Positions 28,327 through 36,650 of a stretch of DNA of 64,000 nucleotides are shown here, piece by piece. The notes under the pieces were generated by a model. The model did no database searches, was not told where the DNA came from, and saw only the letters and a program-made list of their open reading frames with translations. Both the position numbers and the translations under genes were made by a program. This DNA is from Anaerolineaceae bacterium (GTDB taxonomy: Bacteria; Chloroflexota; Anaerolineae; Anaerolineales; Anaerolineaceae), in contig PABH01000020.1 of NCBI GenBank assembly GCA_002702705.1, forward strand, positions 124,001-188,000, written 5' to 3'. How positions within the stretch are numbered: the first letter of the stretch is position 1; every line of letters begins with the position of its first letter.

Positions 28327-28357
28327 AAAAAGTACCTGAACAGGAAGGAGACCTGCT

Positions 28358-29248
28358 ATGCGGTTTTTAACATTACGTGTTGAAAATGTCTCAAAAATTT
28401 ATGGTGAGAATTTTCGTTTACAAAATCTGGTTTTAAATGTTGAGCCCGGTGAAATTATTGGTTTATTAGGTTCGAAAGGATCTGGAAAAACATCCTTTCT
28501 AAACTTGATTATTGGAAAACAAAAACCATCTTCGGGAACAATTTTGGTCTCTGGTAAAGATGTTCACCAAGGTCGGAAAAAAATCAAAAAAAATATTGGC
28601 TACTTATTGCCAGTCCATAAAAATTTGTTATTTTTGCGAGGATGGCATTATTTATGGGTAATATGCAAGCTGTATTCACGACCGTTTGATATAACACAAA
28701 TTGAACTACTGGCACAACGATTCCAGATCGATCTACACCAAGCTGTTAAATCATACACATTGGAAGAGCTTCAAGCGTTTCGTTTGATTTTTGCTTTTAT
28801 TGAACCGGTTGATTTAATTGTTTTGGATGAACCAGTCTTGAATTTATCGCTAAATGGTTTAGATTGGTATCATCGATATATTAAAATTGCGCGAGCGAAA
28901 GGTACGTCTATCCTCTTCACGACTGAAAATATTTCAGAAGTAGAACGTGTATGTGATTGGGTTGTTTTAATAAACAATGGAAGAATTATTTCACAAGAAC
29001 GTGGAGTTCAATTCCGTGCCAGGTCTATGCGGAAAATTGAAATGCGGTTTGCAAAACCTGTAAAAAAAGATCAATTTGCTGAATTACCAAATATTCAAGA
29101 ACTGTATTTTGAAGGAAACAAAATGCGATGTATGCTAACAGGAGATCCGGATTTGTTGATCAAAACAGCAAGTAAGCTGCGCGTAACTGATTTTATTAGT
29201 ACTCCTCCAACTTTGGACGAAACATTAGCGATCTATAACACGATTTAA
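28358..29248 (+). CDS. Atypical ABC-transporter-type ATPase with degenerate signature motif
   Basis: A 296-residue protein with one ABC ATPase domain. Walker A (GSKGSGKT) near residue 41 and Walker B (LIVLDEP) near residue 150 are intact. The ABC signature LSGGQ is replaced by YTLEEL, and the H-loop histidine after Walker B is absent (TTENISEVE). A C-terminal domain of about 80 residues follows, as in ABC-2 drug/antibiotic exporters. No permease gene is adjacent. It may be a regulatory or inactive relative that pairs with a distant permease. A GGAAGGAG ribosome binding site precedes the ATG. Confidence 0.75.
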   Translation: MRFLTLRVENVSKIYGENFRLQNLVLNVEPGEIIGLLGSKGSGKTSFLNLIIGKQKPSSGTILVSGKDVHQGRKKIKKNIGYLLPVHKNLLFLRGWHYLWVICKLYSRPFDITQIELLAQRFQIDLHQAVKSYTLEELQAFRLIFAFIEPVDLIVLDEPVLNLSLNGLDWYHRYIKIARAKGTSILFTTENISEVERVCDWVVLINNGRIISQERGVQFRARSMRKIEMRFAKPVKKDQFAELPNIQELYFEGNKMRCMLTGDPDLLIKTASKLRVTDFISTPPTLDETLAIYNTI

Positions 29249-29286
29249 TTGATTTTGCAAAATACAAACAACTTCACTTAAGTCGC

Positions 29287-29316
29287 TTGTTGTAGCTGTT
29301 TGCATTCATGTATAAT
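29287..29316 (+). promoter_or_regulatory. Candidate promoter of the NfeD-slipin operon
   Basis: TTGTTG at 29287-29292 and a perfect TATAAT at 29311-29316 with an 18-base spacer. The leader to the ATG at 29344 would be about 20 bases. Confidence 0.55.
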
Positions 29317-29343
29317 TATTAAAAACCGAATGGATATAACAAG

Positions 29344-29949
29344 ATGCCAATTTTAGACCCGAATTTAGCATATGTCTTGCTTGTGGGCGGATTCATTTTA
29401 TCGGTGTTAGCGCTGTTAACTCCCGGAACAGGGGTGGTTGAAATTGGCGGTTTGTTTGCTTTGGTTTTGGCAGGATATGGCATTATTTCTAGCCCCACTA
29501 ATTATTGGGCTCTTGTTTTTTTGATACCTGTACTTCCATTCTTGTTTTTATATCGAAAGTCAAAAAAGAATTATTGGTTAGTTTTATTAATCTTGTTCTT
29601 AAACATTGGTTCATTTGCAATTTTTAAATCTGAAGACCAGTATTTTTCAGTTTCTCCTGTATTGGCGATTATTGTTACGATTATTGATACTATCTTGTTG
29701 TGGTTCGTTATTAAGAAATTAATTGAGGCTATTGATCAAAAGCCAGCCTTTGATCCACAATCTATTATTGGCAAAATTGGTGAAGCTCGTACCCGAATTT
29801 CTGGTGAAGGTACTGTATATGTGGATGGAGAAGAATGGTCCGCCCGGAGCAGTCAGGTTATACCAAAAGAAGCAAAAATTCGTGTCATAAATAAAAATGG
29901 ATTGATTTTAGATGTGCTTTTATTAGAACAGGAAGAAGAAGGAGTCTAA
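29344..29949 (+). CDS. NfeD-like membrane protein with C-terminal OB domain
   Basis: A 201-residue protein. About four hydrophobic segments fill residues 8-130, starting with VLLVGGFILSVLALLTPGTG, a pattern typical of NfeD (the GxG after a proline). The last 60 residues form a soluble beta-rich NfeD OB-fold domain (IGKIGEARTRISGEGTVYVDGEEW). NfeD proteins act with slipin/stomatin partners in membrane-microdomain organisation. The slipin gene follows after two bases, confirming the pair. Confidence 0.9.
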   Translation: MPILDPNLAYVLLVGGFILSVLALLTPGTGVVEIGGLFALVLAGYGIISSPTNYWALVFLIPVLPFLFLYRKSKKNYWLVLLILFLNIGSFAIFKSEDQYFSVSPVLAIIVTIIDTILLWFVIKKLIEAIDQKPAFDPQSIIGKIGEARTRISGEGTVYVDGEEWSARSSQVIPKEAKIRVINKNGLILDVLLLEQEEEGV

Positions 29950-29951
29950 TC

Positions 29952-30848
29952 ATGGATACTACGTTTTTGTTATGTTTGATCGGTGCGGTTGTTGTTTTAG
30001 GGTTTATGTTCCTTTGGACTGCGATCAAAATTGTACCTGAATATCAACGGTTGGTTGTTTTTCGATTAGGGCGTTGTATTGGTTCAAAAGGACCTGGCCT
30101 GGTGTTATTGATTCCGTTTATTGACCGTGCTGTTCGGGTTGATTTACGTGAACAGGTTCGTGAAATACCGGTTCAAACTTCCATTACAAATGATAACGCT
30201 CCAATTTCCATTGACTTTTTATGGTACTACAAAGTAATTGATCCAATTCAATCCGTTTTACAGGTTGGTGATTTTGAATTGGCCGCCCAAGGAATTGCAA
30301 CGACAACTTTACGTTCAGTTATAGGCGGTATTATGCTTGATGGTGTTTTATCAGAACGAGAGCGAATTAATACTGCTTTGAGACAACGGTTAGACGAAGT
30401 GACTGAGCGCTGGGGTGTTAAAGTAACCAATGTTGAGATCAGGGAGATTTTGCCCCCACGAGAAGTGCAAGACTCGATGAACCGACAATTAACCGCTGAG
30501 AGAACCCGTCGAGCTGTTGTGACTGAGTCGGTTGGTACTAGAGAAGCTGCTATTAACGTAGCTCAAGGTGAAAAGCAAGCCGCCATCTTGCGTGCAGAAG
30601 GTGAGAAACAAAGCAATATCTTACGAGCAGAGGGTGAAAGAAAAGCCCAAGAACTTCGGGCAATTGGATATTCAGCGGCTTTGGAGAAGATTTTTGCGGT
30701 AGCTCAAAATGTTGATCCCCAAACTATGACATTGCAATACTTTGAAACATTAAAATCAATGGCAGAAAATCCATCCACTAAATATATTTTCCCAATGGAG
30801 TTTACAAGTTTAATTTCCAATTTCGTTGAGAAAAATAAAAACTCCTAG
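29952..30848 (+). CDS. Slipin/stomatin-like SPFH (band 7) protein
   Basis: A 298-residue protein with an N-terminal membrane segment (residues 5-25), the SPFH start IVPEYQRLVVFRLGR, and the stomatin block GPGLVLLIPFIDRAVRVDLR. After the SPFH domain comes a coiled-coil stretch with the repeat ILRAEGEKQ / ILRAEGERK around residues 215-235. Such proteins form oligomeric scaffolds in lipid microdomains. It is coupled to the NfeD gene upstream. A stable terminator follows. A second SPFH-type gene, of the prohibitin kind, lies at 63462-64000. Confidence 0.93.
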   Translation: MDTTFLLCLIGAVVVLGFMFLWTAIKIVPEYQRLVVFRLGRCIGSKGPGLVLLIPFIDRAVRVDLREQVREIPVQTSITNDNAPISIDFLWYYKVIDPIQSVLQVGDFELAAQGIATTTLRSVIGGIMLDGVLSERERINTALRQRLDEVTERWGVKVTNVEIREILPPREVQDSMNRQLTAERTRRAVVTESVGTREAAINVAQGEKQAAILRAEGEKQSNILRAEGERKAQELRAIGYSAALEKIFAVAQNVDPQTMTLQYFETLKSMAENPSTKYIFPMEFTSLISNFVEKNKNS

Positions 30849-30859
30849 AAAAGGTCAAA

Positions 30860-30898
30860 CAACCGGCTGCATATAAGGATGTAGCCGGTTGATATCTT
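30860..30898 (+). terminator. Rho-independent terminator after slipin gene
   Basis: CAACCGGCTGCAT and ATGTAGCCGGTTG form a 13-bp stem with one G-U pair and a 6-base loop (30860-30891), followed by the weak U-rich stretch ATATCTTGTTT. Confidence 0.75.
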
Positions 30899-30903
30899 GT
30901 TTC

Positions 30904-31341
30904 ATGAATATTGAAATACAAAACGCTGGGTTAAAAGATTTAAGTAGTTTGAGACAATTAGAAGAAATCTGTTTTCCATTGGATCAATGGCCATTAATCG
31001 ATTTGATTGGTGTTCTTACATTACCTGGCATTATCCGAAAAAAAGCAGTTCAAGGAGAGCGATTTATTGGTTTTATTGCTGGAGATGTTCGTAAACGTGA
31101 AGGTGTAGGATGGATAACAACCATTGCAGTATCTCCTGATTATAGAGGCTTAGGCATTGGAAAAAAACTATTGTCCATTTGTGAAGTTGAAATGAATATT
31201 CCAAAAATCCTATTATCCGTTCGAAAAAGTAACCAGGCTGCAATTAATATGTATTTAAATTCAGGTTATTATCAAAAAGAAATATGGGAAAGTTATTATA
31301 ATGGGGGAGAAGATGGGATTGTTTTTGAAAAAAGACGTTGA
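30904..31341 (+). CDS. GNAT N-acetyltransferase, RimI-like
   Basis: A 145-residue GNAT with the acetyl-CoA loop YRGLGIGKKLL near residues 81-91 and the late segment LLSVRKSNQAAINMYLNSGYYQKE, both similar to RimI. Because a better candidate for RimI stands next to tsaB at 2323, this one probably acetylates another substrate. The ATG at 30904 directly follows the slipin terminator, and there is no obvious ribosome binding site. A promoter for the next gene begins inside its stop region. Confidence 0.8.
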   Translation: MNIEIQNAGLKDLSSLRQLEEICFPLDQWPLIDLIGVLTLPGIIRKKAVQGERFIGFIAGDVRKREGVGWITTIAVSPDYRGLGIGKKLLSICEVEMNIPKILLSVRKSNQAAINMYLNSGYYQKEIWESYYNGGEDGIVFEKRR

Positions 31342-31366
31342 CTTTTTTACAAATCATTCGTATTAT
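31338..31366 (+). promoter_or_regulatory. Sigma-70-type promoter before the SWIM gene
   Basis: TTGACT at 31338-31343 and TATTAT at 31361-31366 with an exact 17-base spacer. It overlaps the stop codon of the GNAT gene and would start transcription near 31373. Confidence 0.6.
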
Positions 31367-31419
31367 TGTTTAATGATTGTTTTAACTGTTTTCACAAAAA
31401 TTTTAAATGGTGATTTAGG

Positions 31420-31447
31420 ATGACACGCGTGCACACGTGTCATTTTT
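31420..31447 (+). terminator. Hairpin with T-run in the region between GNAT and SWIM genes
   Basis: ATGACACG and CGTGTCAT form a perfect 8-bp stem (31420-31443) around an 8-base loop and are followed by TTTTC. It looks like a rho-independent terminator of the GNAT gene. Since a promoter at 31338-31366 lies upstream of it, it could also end a transcript of about 75 bases or attenuate the SWIM gene. Confidence 0.65.
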
Positions 31448-31490
31448 CTTAATAAGATTTATACAATAAACTGAAAGGAGAAAATATTAA

Positions 31491-31736
31491 ATGGATTACA
31501 GTATGATCGGAAAAATAGAAAAAGCTAAAAGATATGCAGAGGAACGGGAACGGTTCGAAGTCAAAAGTTTATCAGTTATCGTTGGTGGAGCCAATAACCC
31601 GCACGCTGTTCAATATGATGCCGGTGAGTGGAATTGTGATTGTGAATTTTTCAAATCACGCGGACGTTGCAGCCATACGATGGCATTGGAAATTATCCTT
31701 GAGGGTATGGTAAAAGAAGCACCTCTTGAAGTTTAA
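31491..31736 (+). CDS. Small SWIM-type zinc-finger protein
   Basis: An 81-residue protein. The first half is charged and helical; the second half holds a compact SWIM zinc-finger pattern: C49-x-C51 (NCDCEFF) and, after about ten residues, C-x-H in GRCSHTMA. SWIM domains bind DNA or protein partners and usually sit in larger proteins such as SWI2/SNF2 ATPases or MULE transposases. Here the domain stands nearly alone. The start has a strong AAAGGAG site. A terminator follows at once, so the gene is probably monocistronic. Its partner is unknown. Confidence 0.8.
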   Translation: MDYSMIGKIEKAKRYAEERERFEVKSLSVIVGGANNPHAVQYDAGEWNCDCEFFKSRGRCSHTMALEIILEGMVKEAPLEV

Positions 31737-31748
31737 ATTAATTTGCTA

Positions 31749-31795
31749 AAACAAAGAGGCCAGCACTTTGCTTGCTGGCCTCTTTGTTTTTTTAG
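31749..31795. terminator. Bidirectional terminator between SWIM gene and tRNA-Ser
   Basis: AAACAAAGAGGCCAGCA and TGCTGGCCTCTTTGTTT form a perfect 17-bp stem with a 7-base loop (31749-31789), and T-runs lie on both sides. It serves the SWIM gene on the plus strand and the tRNA on the minus strand. Confidence 0.93.
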
Positions 31796-31884
31796 CGGAG
31801 AGAGTGGGATTCGAACCCACGGTGGCCCATACAGACCACAACGGTTTTCGAGACCGCCCCGTTCAACCACTCCGGCATCTCTCC
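31796..31884 (-). tRNA. tRNA-Ser (anticodon CGA)
   Basis: An 89-base class II tRNA. The acceptor stem GGAGAGA/TCTCTCC, the anticodon stem-loop with CGA (31848-31850 on the complement), a long variable arm with GTGG/CCAC, and the TTCGAAT T-loop with GTGGG/CCCAC stem are all visible. No CCA is encoded. A TATAAT on the minus strand at 31901-31896 lies 12 bases upstream and is a likely -10 element. It reads UCG codons. Confidence 0.97.
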
Positions 31885-31913
31885 AACAACAGCGTATTAT
31901 AGCAGATGAACCA

Positions 31914-33308
31914 TTATAATTCCACAGTTTCATTTCTTTGAGGGTAGTGAACGTTACTAAACCCTTCTTTTTCTAAAGCTTCCATTAATGGAATTGCTGA
32001 CTTAGGTTCACCATGAACTAAGTAGATATCTTTAATAGTTTTCTGGGTCGCTTTTGCATATTTTAACAACATAGATTGTCCTGCGTGTGCAGACAAACCG
32101 CCAATCGTACATACTTCAGCGTTTCTTTCGAAGATTTGACCATAAATGCGGACAATTTTTTCTTGTTCGGCTAATTTTCTTCCTAATGTGTGGGGGGCTT
32201 GCCAGCCAACAATCATTATTGTGTTGTTAGGATTCTCAATATTGTTTCTTAAATGATGCAAAATTCGACCTGTTTCAGCCATGCCGGAAGCGGAAATTAT
32301 TACACAGGGTTCAGTGATATGATTAATCGCTTTCGATTCTTCTACCGATCGAGTGAAATGTAAGTTTTTAAAATTTAGTGCTTTGTGTTTTCCGTTTTTA
32401 ATAAATTCTTTTGTTTCTTGATCGAATAAATCAGCATGTTCTCTGAATATTTCAGAAGCATTTATTGCTAAGGGGCTGTCAACAAAAACTGGAATGCTTG
32501 GAATAACCTGGTTCGTGATCATCTGGTTTAAAAAGTAGATAATTTCTTGGGTTCTACCAACAGCAAAAGCAGGAATAATAATTTTTCCACGCCGGTCAAT
32601 TGTCCTTTTAACAACTTTTGAAAACTCTTCAAAGGCTAAATCTGCATCTCGATGGGGTTTATCACCATATGTGCTTTCCATGATCAAATAATCAACATTG
32701 GATGGGAAGACAGGATCCTCTAACAATGGTAATTTTTCTCGGCCAATATCGCCAGAAAACCATAATCTTTGTGTGTTTCCATTCTCAGTTATATCTAATT
32801 GGATGCTGGCTGAACCTAAAATATGTCCAGCGTCATGAAATGTGGCTTTAATTCCCTCTACTGGCTCAAAAACTTGTTCATATGGAAGCCCAACGAATAA
32901 CTCAACTGCCTGCTCTGCATCTTCAATTGTGTATAAAGGTTCTATAGGCAATTCGCCTCGTTTTTTACGACGTTTATTTACATACTTAACATCAGCTTCT
33001 TGGATATGACCAGAATCTCTTAACATTATATTTGCTAAACTGGTTGTTGCTTTTGTGGCATAGATATTTTTTCGGTAACCGCTTTTTACCAGATTTGGTA
33101 TGTTCCCACTATGGTCTATATGAGCATGGGATAATAAAACAGCATCTAGTTTTTTGGGGTCAAACGTAAAATTCTGATTACATTGATAACATTCTGATCT
33201 GCGACCTTGAAACAGACCACAATCCAGCAATATTTTTGACCCATTGGCTTCAATTAAGATTTGGGAACCTGTTACCGTTTGAGCCGCACCTTTAAAATGA
33301 ACCTTCAT
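31914..33308 (-). CDS. Metallo-beta-lactamase/beta-CASP RNase (RNA-processing exonuclease-like)
   Basis: A 464-residue protein. The MBL core shows the metal motif HAHIDH (H61, H63, D65, H66), a second histidine in DAGHILGSAS, and aspartate in WFSGDIG. The beta-CASP insertion follows (IIIPAFAVGRTQEI, VDSPLA, CVIISASGMAETGR) and a late histidine in VHGEP. This is the YSH1/CPSF73-like group that processes or degrades RNA. Its start overlaps the stop of RNase D (TAATG), suggesting a shared operon for RNA turnover. tRNA-Ser begins 30 bases downstream on the same strand. Confidence 0.9.
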   Translation of the reverse strand: MKVHFKGAAQTVTGSQILIEANGSKILLDCGLFQGRRSECYQCNQNFTFDPKKLDAVLLSHAHIDHSGNIPNLVKSGYRKNIYATKATTSLANIMLRDSGHIQEADVKYVNKRRKKRGELPIEPLYTIEDAEQAVELFVGLPYEQVFEPVEGIKATFHDAGHILGSASIQLDITENGNTQRLWFSGDIGREKLPLLEDPVFPSNVDYLIMESTYGDKPHRDADLAFEEFSKVVKRTIDRRGKIIIPAFAVGRTQEIIYFLNQMITNQVIPSIPVFVDSPLAINASEIFREHADLFDQETKEFIKNGKHKALNFKNLHFTRSVEESKAINHITEPCVIISASGMAETGRILHHLRNNIENPNNTIMIVGWQAPHTLGRKLAEQEKIVRIYGQIFERNAEVCTIGGLSAHAGQSMLLKYAKATQKTIKDIYLVHGEPKSAIPLMEALEKEGFSNVHYPQRNETVEL

Positions 33309-34447
33309 TAATCCTCCATTGGTTTTAAGACATTCAATATTTCTTCACCAAACTGAGAATAACGATATGGTACTTCTTGCATCACTTTTTTAAGTTCTTC
33401 TAAGTTATTGGGTTGAGTTTGTGAAATTGATTCCAAAATATCCTTCGGCAAAATAATATCCGATTCAACATTTAATCGATCACCAGTTTCTTTTCTCCAT
33501 CTTTTTAGAATATCGTAATATCGTAGAAAGGTGGAAGAAGGTTTTGGTTTGAATTTTTTGTATACTGGTTTTTTTGTTTTTGCCGTTTCTACAATTTCCA
33601 GAATGTCTCTTCCGTATTTATTAATAATTTTAGGGGAAATCCCTTGTATCGACTTTAATTCGTCTAAGGTAGTGGGTTCTTCTTCAATGATTTTTTGAAT
33701 GATTTGATTGCCAAAAACTTTGAATGGAGGGCGATTAAGTTTTTCCGCCAGATTTTCCCGATAATAATATAAATCACACAACAAAGCGGTTTGTTGCAGA
33801 CTGATATGGTTTCCCTTTAAGATTTTCCAACAATGATCATCACTTTTTTCATTGGTATTTGGTTCAACCAGGCTCATCCGATGAAAATCCTCTTTTGCAA
33901 TTTCACTCTTATTGTGTGTTTTTAATTCTTTTTCAAGAATTCCTCTTAATTGAATTAAATAGTGTGAATCTTGTCTTGCATAATCCAACATCTCATCTGA
34001 TAAAGGACGTATCCCCCAGTTTGCTCTTTGAAATTTTTTGTTTACTTTGATCTGAAAGTAGGTCTCTAATAAAGCAGATAAACCAATTGCTTTTTTCCCC
34101 AATATCCGACTGGCGATCATGGTATCAAAAATGTTATTAATTTCAAAATTATAATCACGCTTTAAACAAATAATGTCGTATTCAGCCGCGTGAAAAATTT
34201 TTTCTATGTTTGGTTGCTTAAATATTTCGTTCAAGGGAGATAAATCATTAATATTTAATGGATCTATCAGATAGTCACGATCAGGTGTGCTAATTTGAAT
34301 TAAACATACTTTTTCCTTATATACATATAGACTATCTGATTCTGTATCAACACCGATGGATTGGTGATTTTTTAGGTCTCCAATCATATCCATTAACTTT
34401 TGATTTGTGTCCACCCAAACAAGGGGTGTTCTGTAATGTGTATTCAT
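33308..34447 (-). CDS. rnd: Ribonuclease D-like 3'-5' exonuclease with two HRDC domains
   Basis: RNase D trims the 3' ends of tRNA precursors and other small RNAs. The DEDDy exonuclease shows D34-x-E36, D91 within HAAEYD, and Y156xxxD160. Two HRDC domains follow, around residues 205-290 and 308-378, the usual nucleic-acid-binding arrangement. Length 379 is typical. It precedes the beta-CASP RNase gene with a one-base overlap. A TATAAT on the minus strand (34460-34455) lies seven bases before the ATG, so the message may be leaderless. Confidence 0.92.
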   Translation of the reverse strand: MNTHYRTPLVWVDTNQKLMDMIGDLKNHQSIGVDTESDSLYVYKEKVCLIQISTPDRDYLIDPLNINDLSPLNEIFKQPNIEKIFHAAEYDIICLKRDYNFEINNIFDTMIASRILGKKAIGLSALLETYFQIKVNKKFQRANWGIRPLSDEMLDYARQDSHYLIQLRGILEKELKTHNKSEIAKEDFHRMSLVEPNTNEKSDDHCWKILKGNHISLQQTALLCDLYYYRENLAEKLNRPPFKVFGNQIIQKIIEEEPTTLDELKSIQGISPKIINKYGRDILEIVETAKTKKPVYKKFKPKPSSTFLRYYDILKRWRKETGDRLNVESDIILPKDILESISQTQPNNLEELKKVMQEVPYRYSQFGEEILNVLKPMED

Positions 34448-34562
34448 AGCTAAAATTATAATGCATGATACCCGATCCTTTTATCTTTTCTTGGGATGAT
34501 CTATAATAAATGGGAAGAATAATTGGAACCGAGAAAAAATCCAGAGCCGAAGGAGAAGTCTG

Positions 34563-35243
34563 ATGAATGAGCGGATATTAATTATTGAGGATGATCAGGC
34601 GATTGTCAGGGTGTTAAAGCGAAGTTTAACATATGAAGGATATCAGGTTGATGCTGCTTACGATGGTGAAGAAGGCATTACTCTTTATAAACGAATTAAA
34701 CCTGATTTATTAATCTTGGACTGGATGCTTCCTGGAATGGATGGATTAGAAGTATGCGATAGATTACGTGCTTCAGAAGAAAATGTTCCGATTTTAATGC
34801 TAACAGCAAAAGACAATACTCAGGATCGGGTCTTTGGTTTGGACGCTGGCGTTGATGATTATATGGTGAAGCCATTCGAGTTGGAAGAATTAACTGCGAG
34901 AGTCCGTGCTTTACTACGCAGGACAAAAGCAGATCGTTCTACTATACTTGAATTTGGCGACTTAAAATTAAACACCTCAACAAGAATGGCTGATCGACAA
35001 GGACGAATAATTTCTTTAACTGCAAAAGAATATGATCTTTTGGAACTTTTCCTCCGTCATCCACGTCAAGTATTAACTCGGGAAGTTATTTTTGATCGAG
35101 TATGGGGATATGATTTCGGTGGGGAAAGTAATGTTTTGGATGTCTACATTCGTTATTTACGGCAGAAATTAGAAGAAAACGGGGAACCAAGACTGATTTA
35201 TACGGCGAGGGGGGTTGGATACGTTCTTCGAGAAACGCCATAA
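34563..35243 (+). CDS. OmpR/PhoB-family response regulator
   Basis: A 226-residue two-component regulator. The receiver domain has the acidic pair E9/D10/D11, phosphoacceptor D53 in [13 protein letters not shown]81 and K103 (VKPF). The C-terminal winged helix-turn-helix shows the usual [24 protein letters not shown] hallmark in two parts and ends with [10 protein letters not shown]. It would bind DNA after phosphorylation by the kinase encoded 3 bp downstream. A candidate TATAAT stands at 34502-34507, and GGAG precedes the ATG. Confidence 0.95.
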   Translation: MNERILIIEDDQAIVRVLKRSLTYEGYQVDAAYDGEEGITLYKRIKPDLLILDWMLPGMDGLEVCDRLRASEENVPILMLTAKDNTQDRVFGLDAGVDDYMVKPFELEELTARVRALLRRTKADRSTILEFGDLKLNTSTRMADRQGRIISLTAKEYDLLELFLRHPRQVLTREVIFDRVWGYDFGGESNVLDVYIRYLRQKLEENGEPRLIYTARGVGYVLRETP

Positions 35244-35246
35244 CCC

Positions 35247-36608
35247 ATGTCATTAAGAAAAAAACTTACGCTTGTTTTTTCTATATTAATTGGTGTTACC
35301 TTGCTTGTGGTTGGGGCGCTGGTTTACAGCCTAGTCAATGTTATATTAATTGATCAAATTGATCAGCGCCTTATTACGGTTTCTGACCAGATTATTCAGC
35401 GATTAACGATTGCTCCCAATAACACGATTTATACGCGGGGATTGTTGGAATTCGCACCACGAGATGGTCAAATATTTCAAATCTGGAATAATTCAACTGA
35501 TTTGATTTTTTCAAGACCATTTGTATTATCCAGTTCTTTAGATTTGGTTGGACTGCAGGAGGGAGAAACTGTTTTTCGCAGCGTGTTAATTAATGGCCAG
35601 CGATATCGGGTTATGTCTGTGCCACTCTCTACGAACCGGGGTTTAACTGGTGTTCTTCAAATTGGAATGGATATGGGGCTGGTCGAATTAACAACTCAGA
35701 CATTAGGTTGGGTTCTGATCATCATGTTATCACTGGCTGTAATTCTGGCAGCTATAATAACAAATATTGTCGTTGAACAAAATTTGGCTACTTTGATTGG
35801 GGTTACTTCAACCGCTAAAGAAATAACAGATAACAATGATTTGTCACGGCGGATTCCTAAACAAGAAAAAAGTAGTCCTGAAATTGACCAAATTGTTGAT
35901 TCCTTTAACGAAACGTTAGAGCAATTAGATTGGTTATTAAATTCTCAGAAAAGATTATTGGCAGATGTTAGCCATGAATTGAGAACTCCTTTAACGGTAA
36001 TTAAAGGCGAAGTAGGCTTCATTCGAAAATACAAACAGATTGACGAAGATTCAATAGCAGCCATTGAATCAGAAGTGGACCGCTTAACGAGATTGGTTGG
36101 AAATTTATTAATGTTAGCACAGGCTGAAAGTGGGGATCTGCCAATGGAATTTTCTGAATTTCAACTGGACGAGTTGGTATGTGAGGTCTTTCAACATATG
36201 CGCACACTTGCAGCAGATCGAGTTGAAATTTGTTTAGATAATTTGGATCAGGTCACATTGGTTGGTGATCGAGATCGAATAAAACAAGTTATGTTAAATT
36301 TGGTTGGCAATGCAATTCAATATACCCGCGATAATGGTAAAGTATGTATTTCATTAATGAAAGAGAATGAAAATGCAACGATTGTAGTGACTGATAATGG
36401 GCTAGGCATTAATAAGGAAGATTTGGTTAATATATTTGACCGTTTTTATCGTGGTGAGAAATCAAGAACTCGAAGCAAACAATCTGGTTTTGGGTTAGGT
36501 TTATCTATTTCAAAGTTTATTGTTGACCAGCATCAAGGAGAGATTAAAGTGACCTCGGAATCGGGGAAGGGAACAGTATTTACCGTGTATTTGCCACTTA
36601 AAAGATAA
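35247..36608 (+). CDS. Two-component sensor histidine kinase
   Basis: A 453-residue membrane kinase. Two transmembrane segments (residues 8-35 and 153-178) flank an extracytoplasmic sensor of about 115 residues. A HAMP domain follows (residues 176-230), then the HisKA box DVSHELRTPL with H243 and the ATP-binding domain with N-box (NLVGNAIQYT), G1 (DNGLGI), F and G2 (GFGLGLSISKFI) motifs. It phosphorylates the response regulator encoded just upstream. The signal is unknown. Confidence 0.95.
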   Translation: MSLRKKLTLVFSILIGVTLLVVGALVYSLVNVILIDQIDQRLITVSDQIIQRLTIAPNNTIYTRGLLEFAPRDGQIFQIWNNSTDLIFSRPFVLSSSLDLVGLQEGETVFRSVLINGQRYRVMSVPLSTNRGLTGVLQIGMDMGLVELTTQTLGWVLIIMLSLAVILAAIITNIVVEQNLATLIGVTSTAKEITDNNDLSRRIPKQEKSSPEIDQIVDSFNETLEQLDWLLNSQKRLLADVSHELRTPLTVIKGEVGFIRKYKQIDEDSIAAIESEVDRLTRLVGNLLMLAQAESGDLPMEFSEFQLDELVCEVFQHMRTLAADRVEICLDNLDQVTLVGDRDRIKQVMLNLVGNAIQYTRDNGKVCISLMKENENATIVVTDNGLGINKEDLVNIFDRFYRGEKSRTRSKQSGFGLGLSISKFIVDQHQGEIKVTSESGKGTVFTVYLPLKR

Positions 36609-36639
36609 AAAACCGGGATATATTTATCACCGGTTTTTT
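36607..36639. terminator. Bidirectional terminator after the histidine kinase gene
   Basis: AAAAAACCGG and CCGGTTTTTT form a perfect 10-bp stem with a 13-base loop, between the convergent kinase gene and the minus-strand membrane protein gene. Confidence 0.9.
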
Positions 36640-36650
36640 AGGAATACAAG

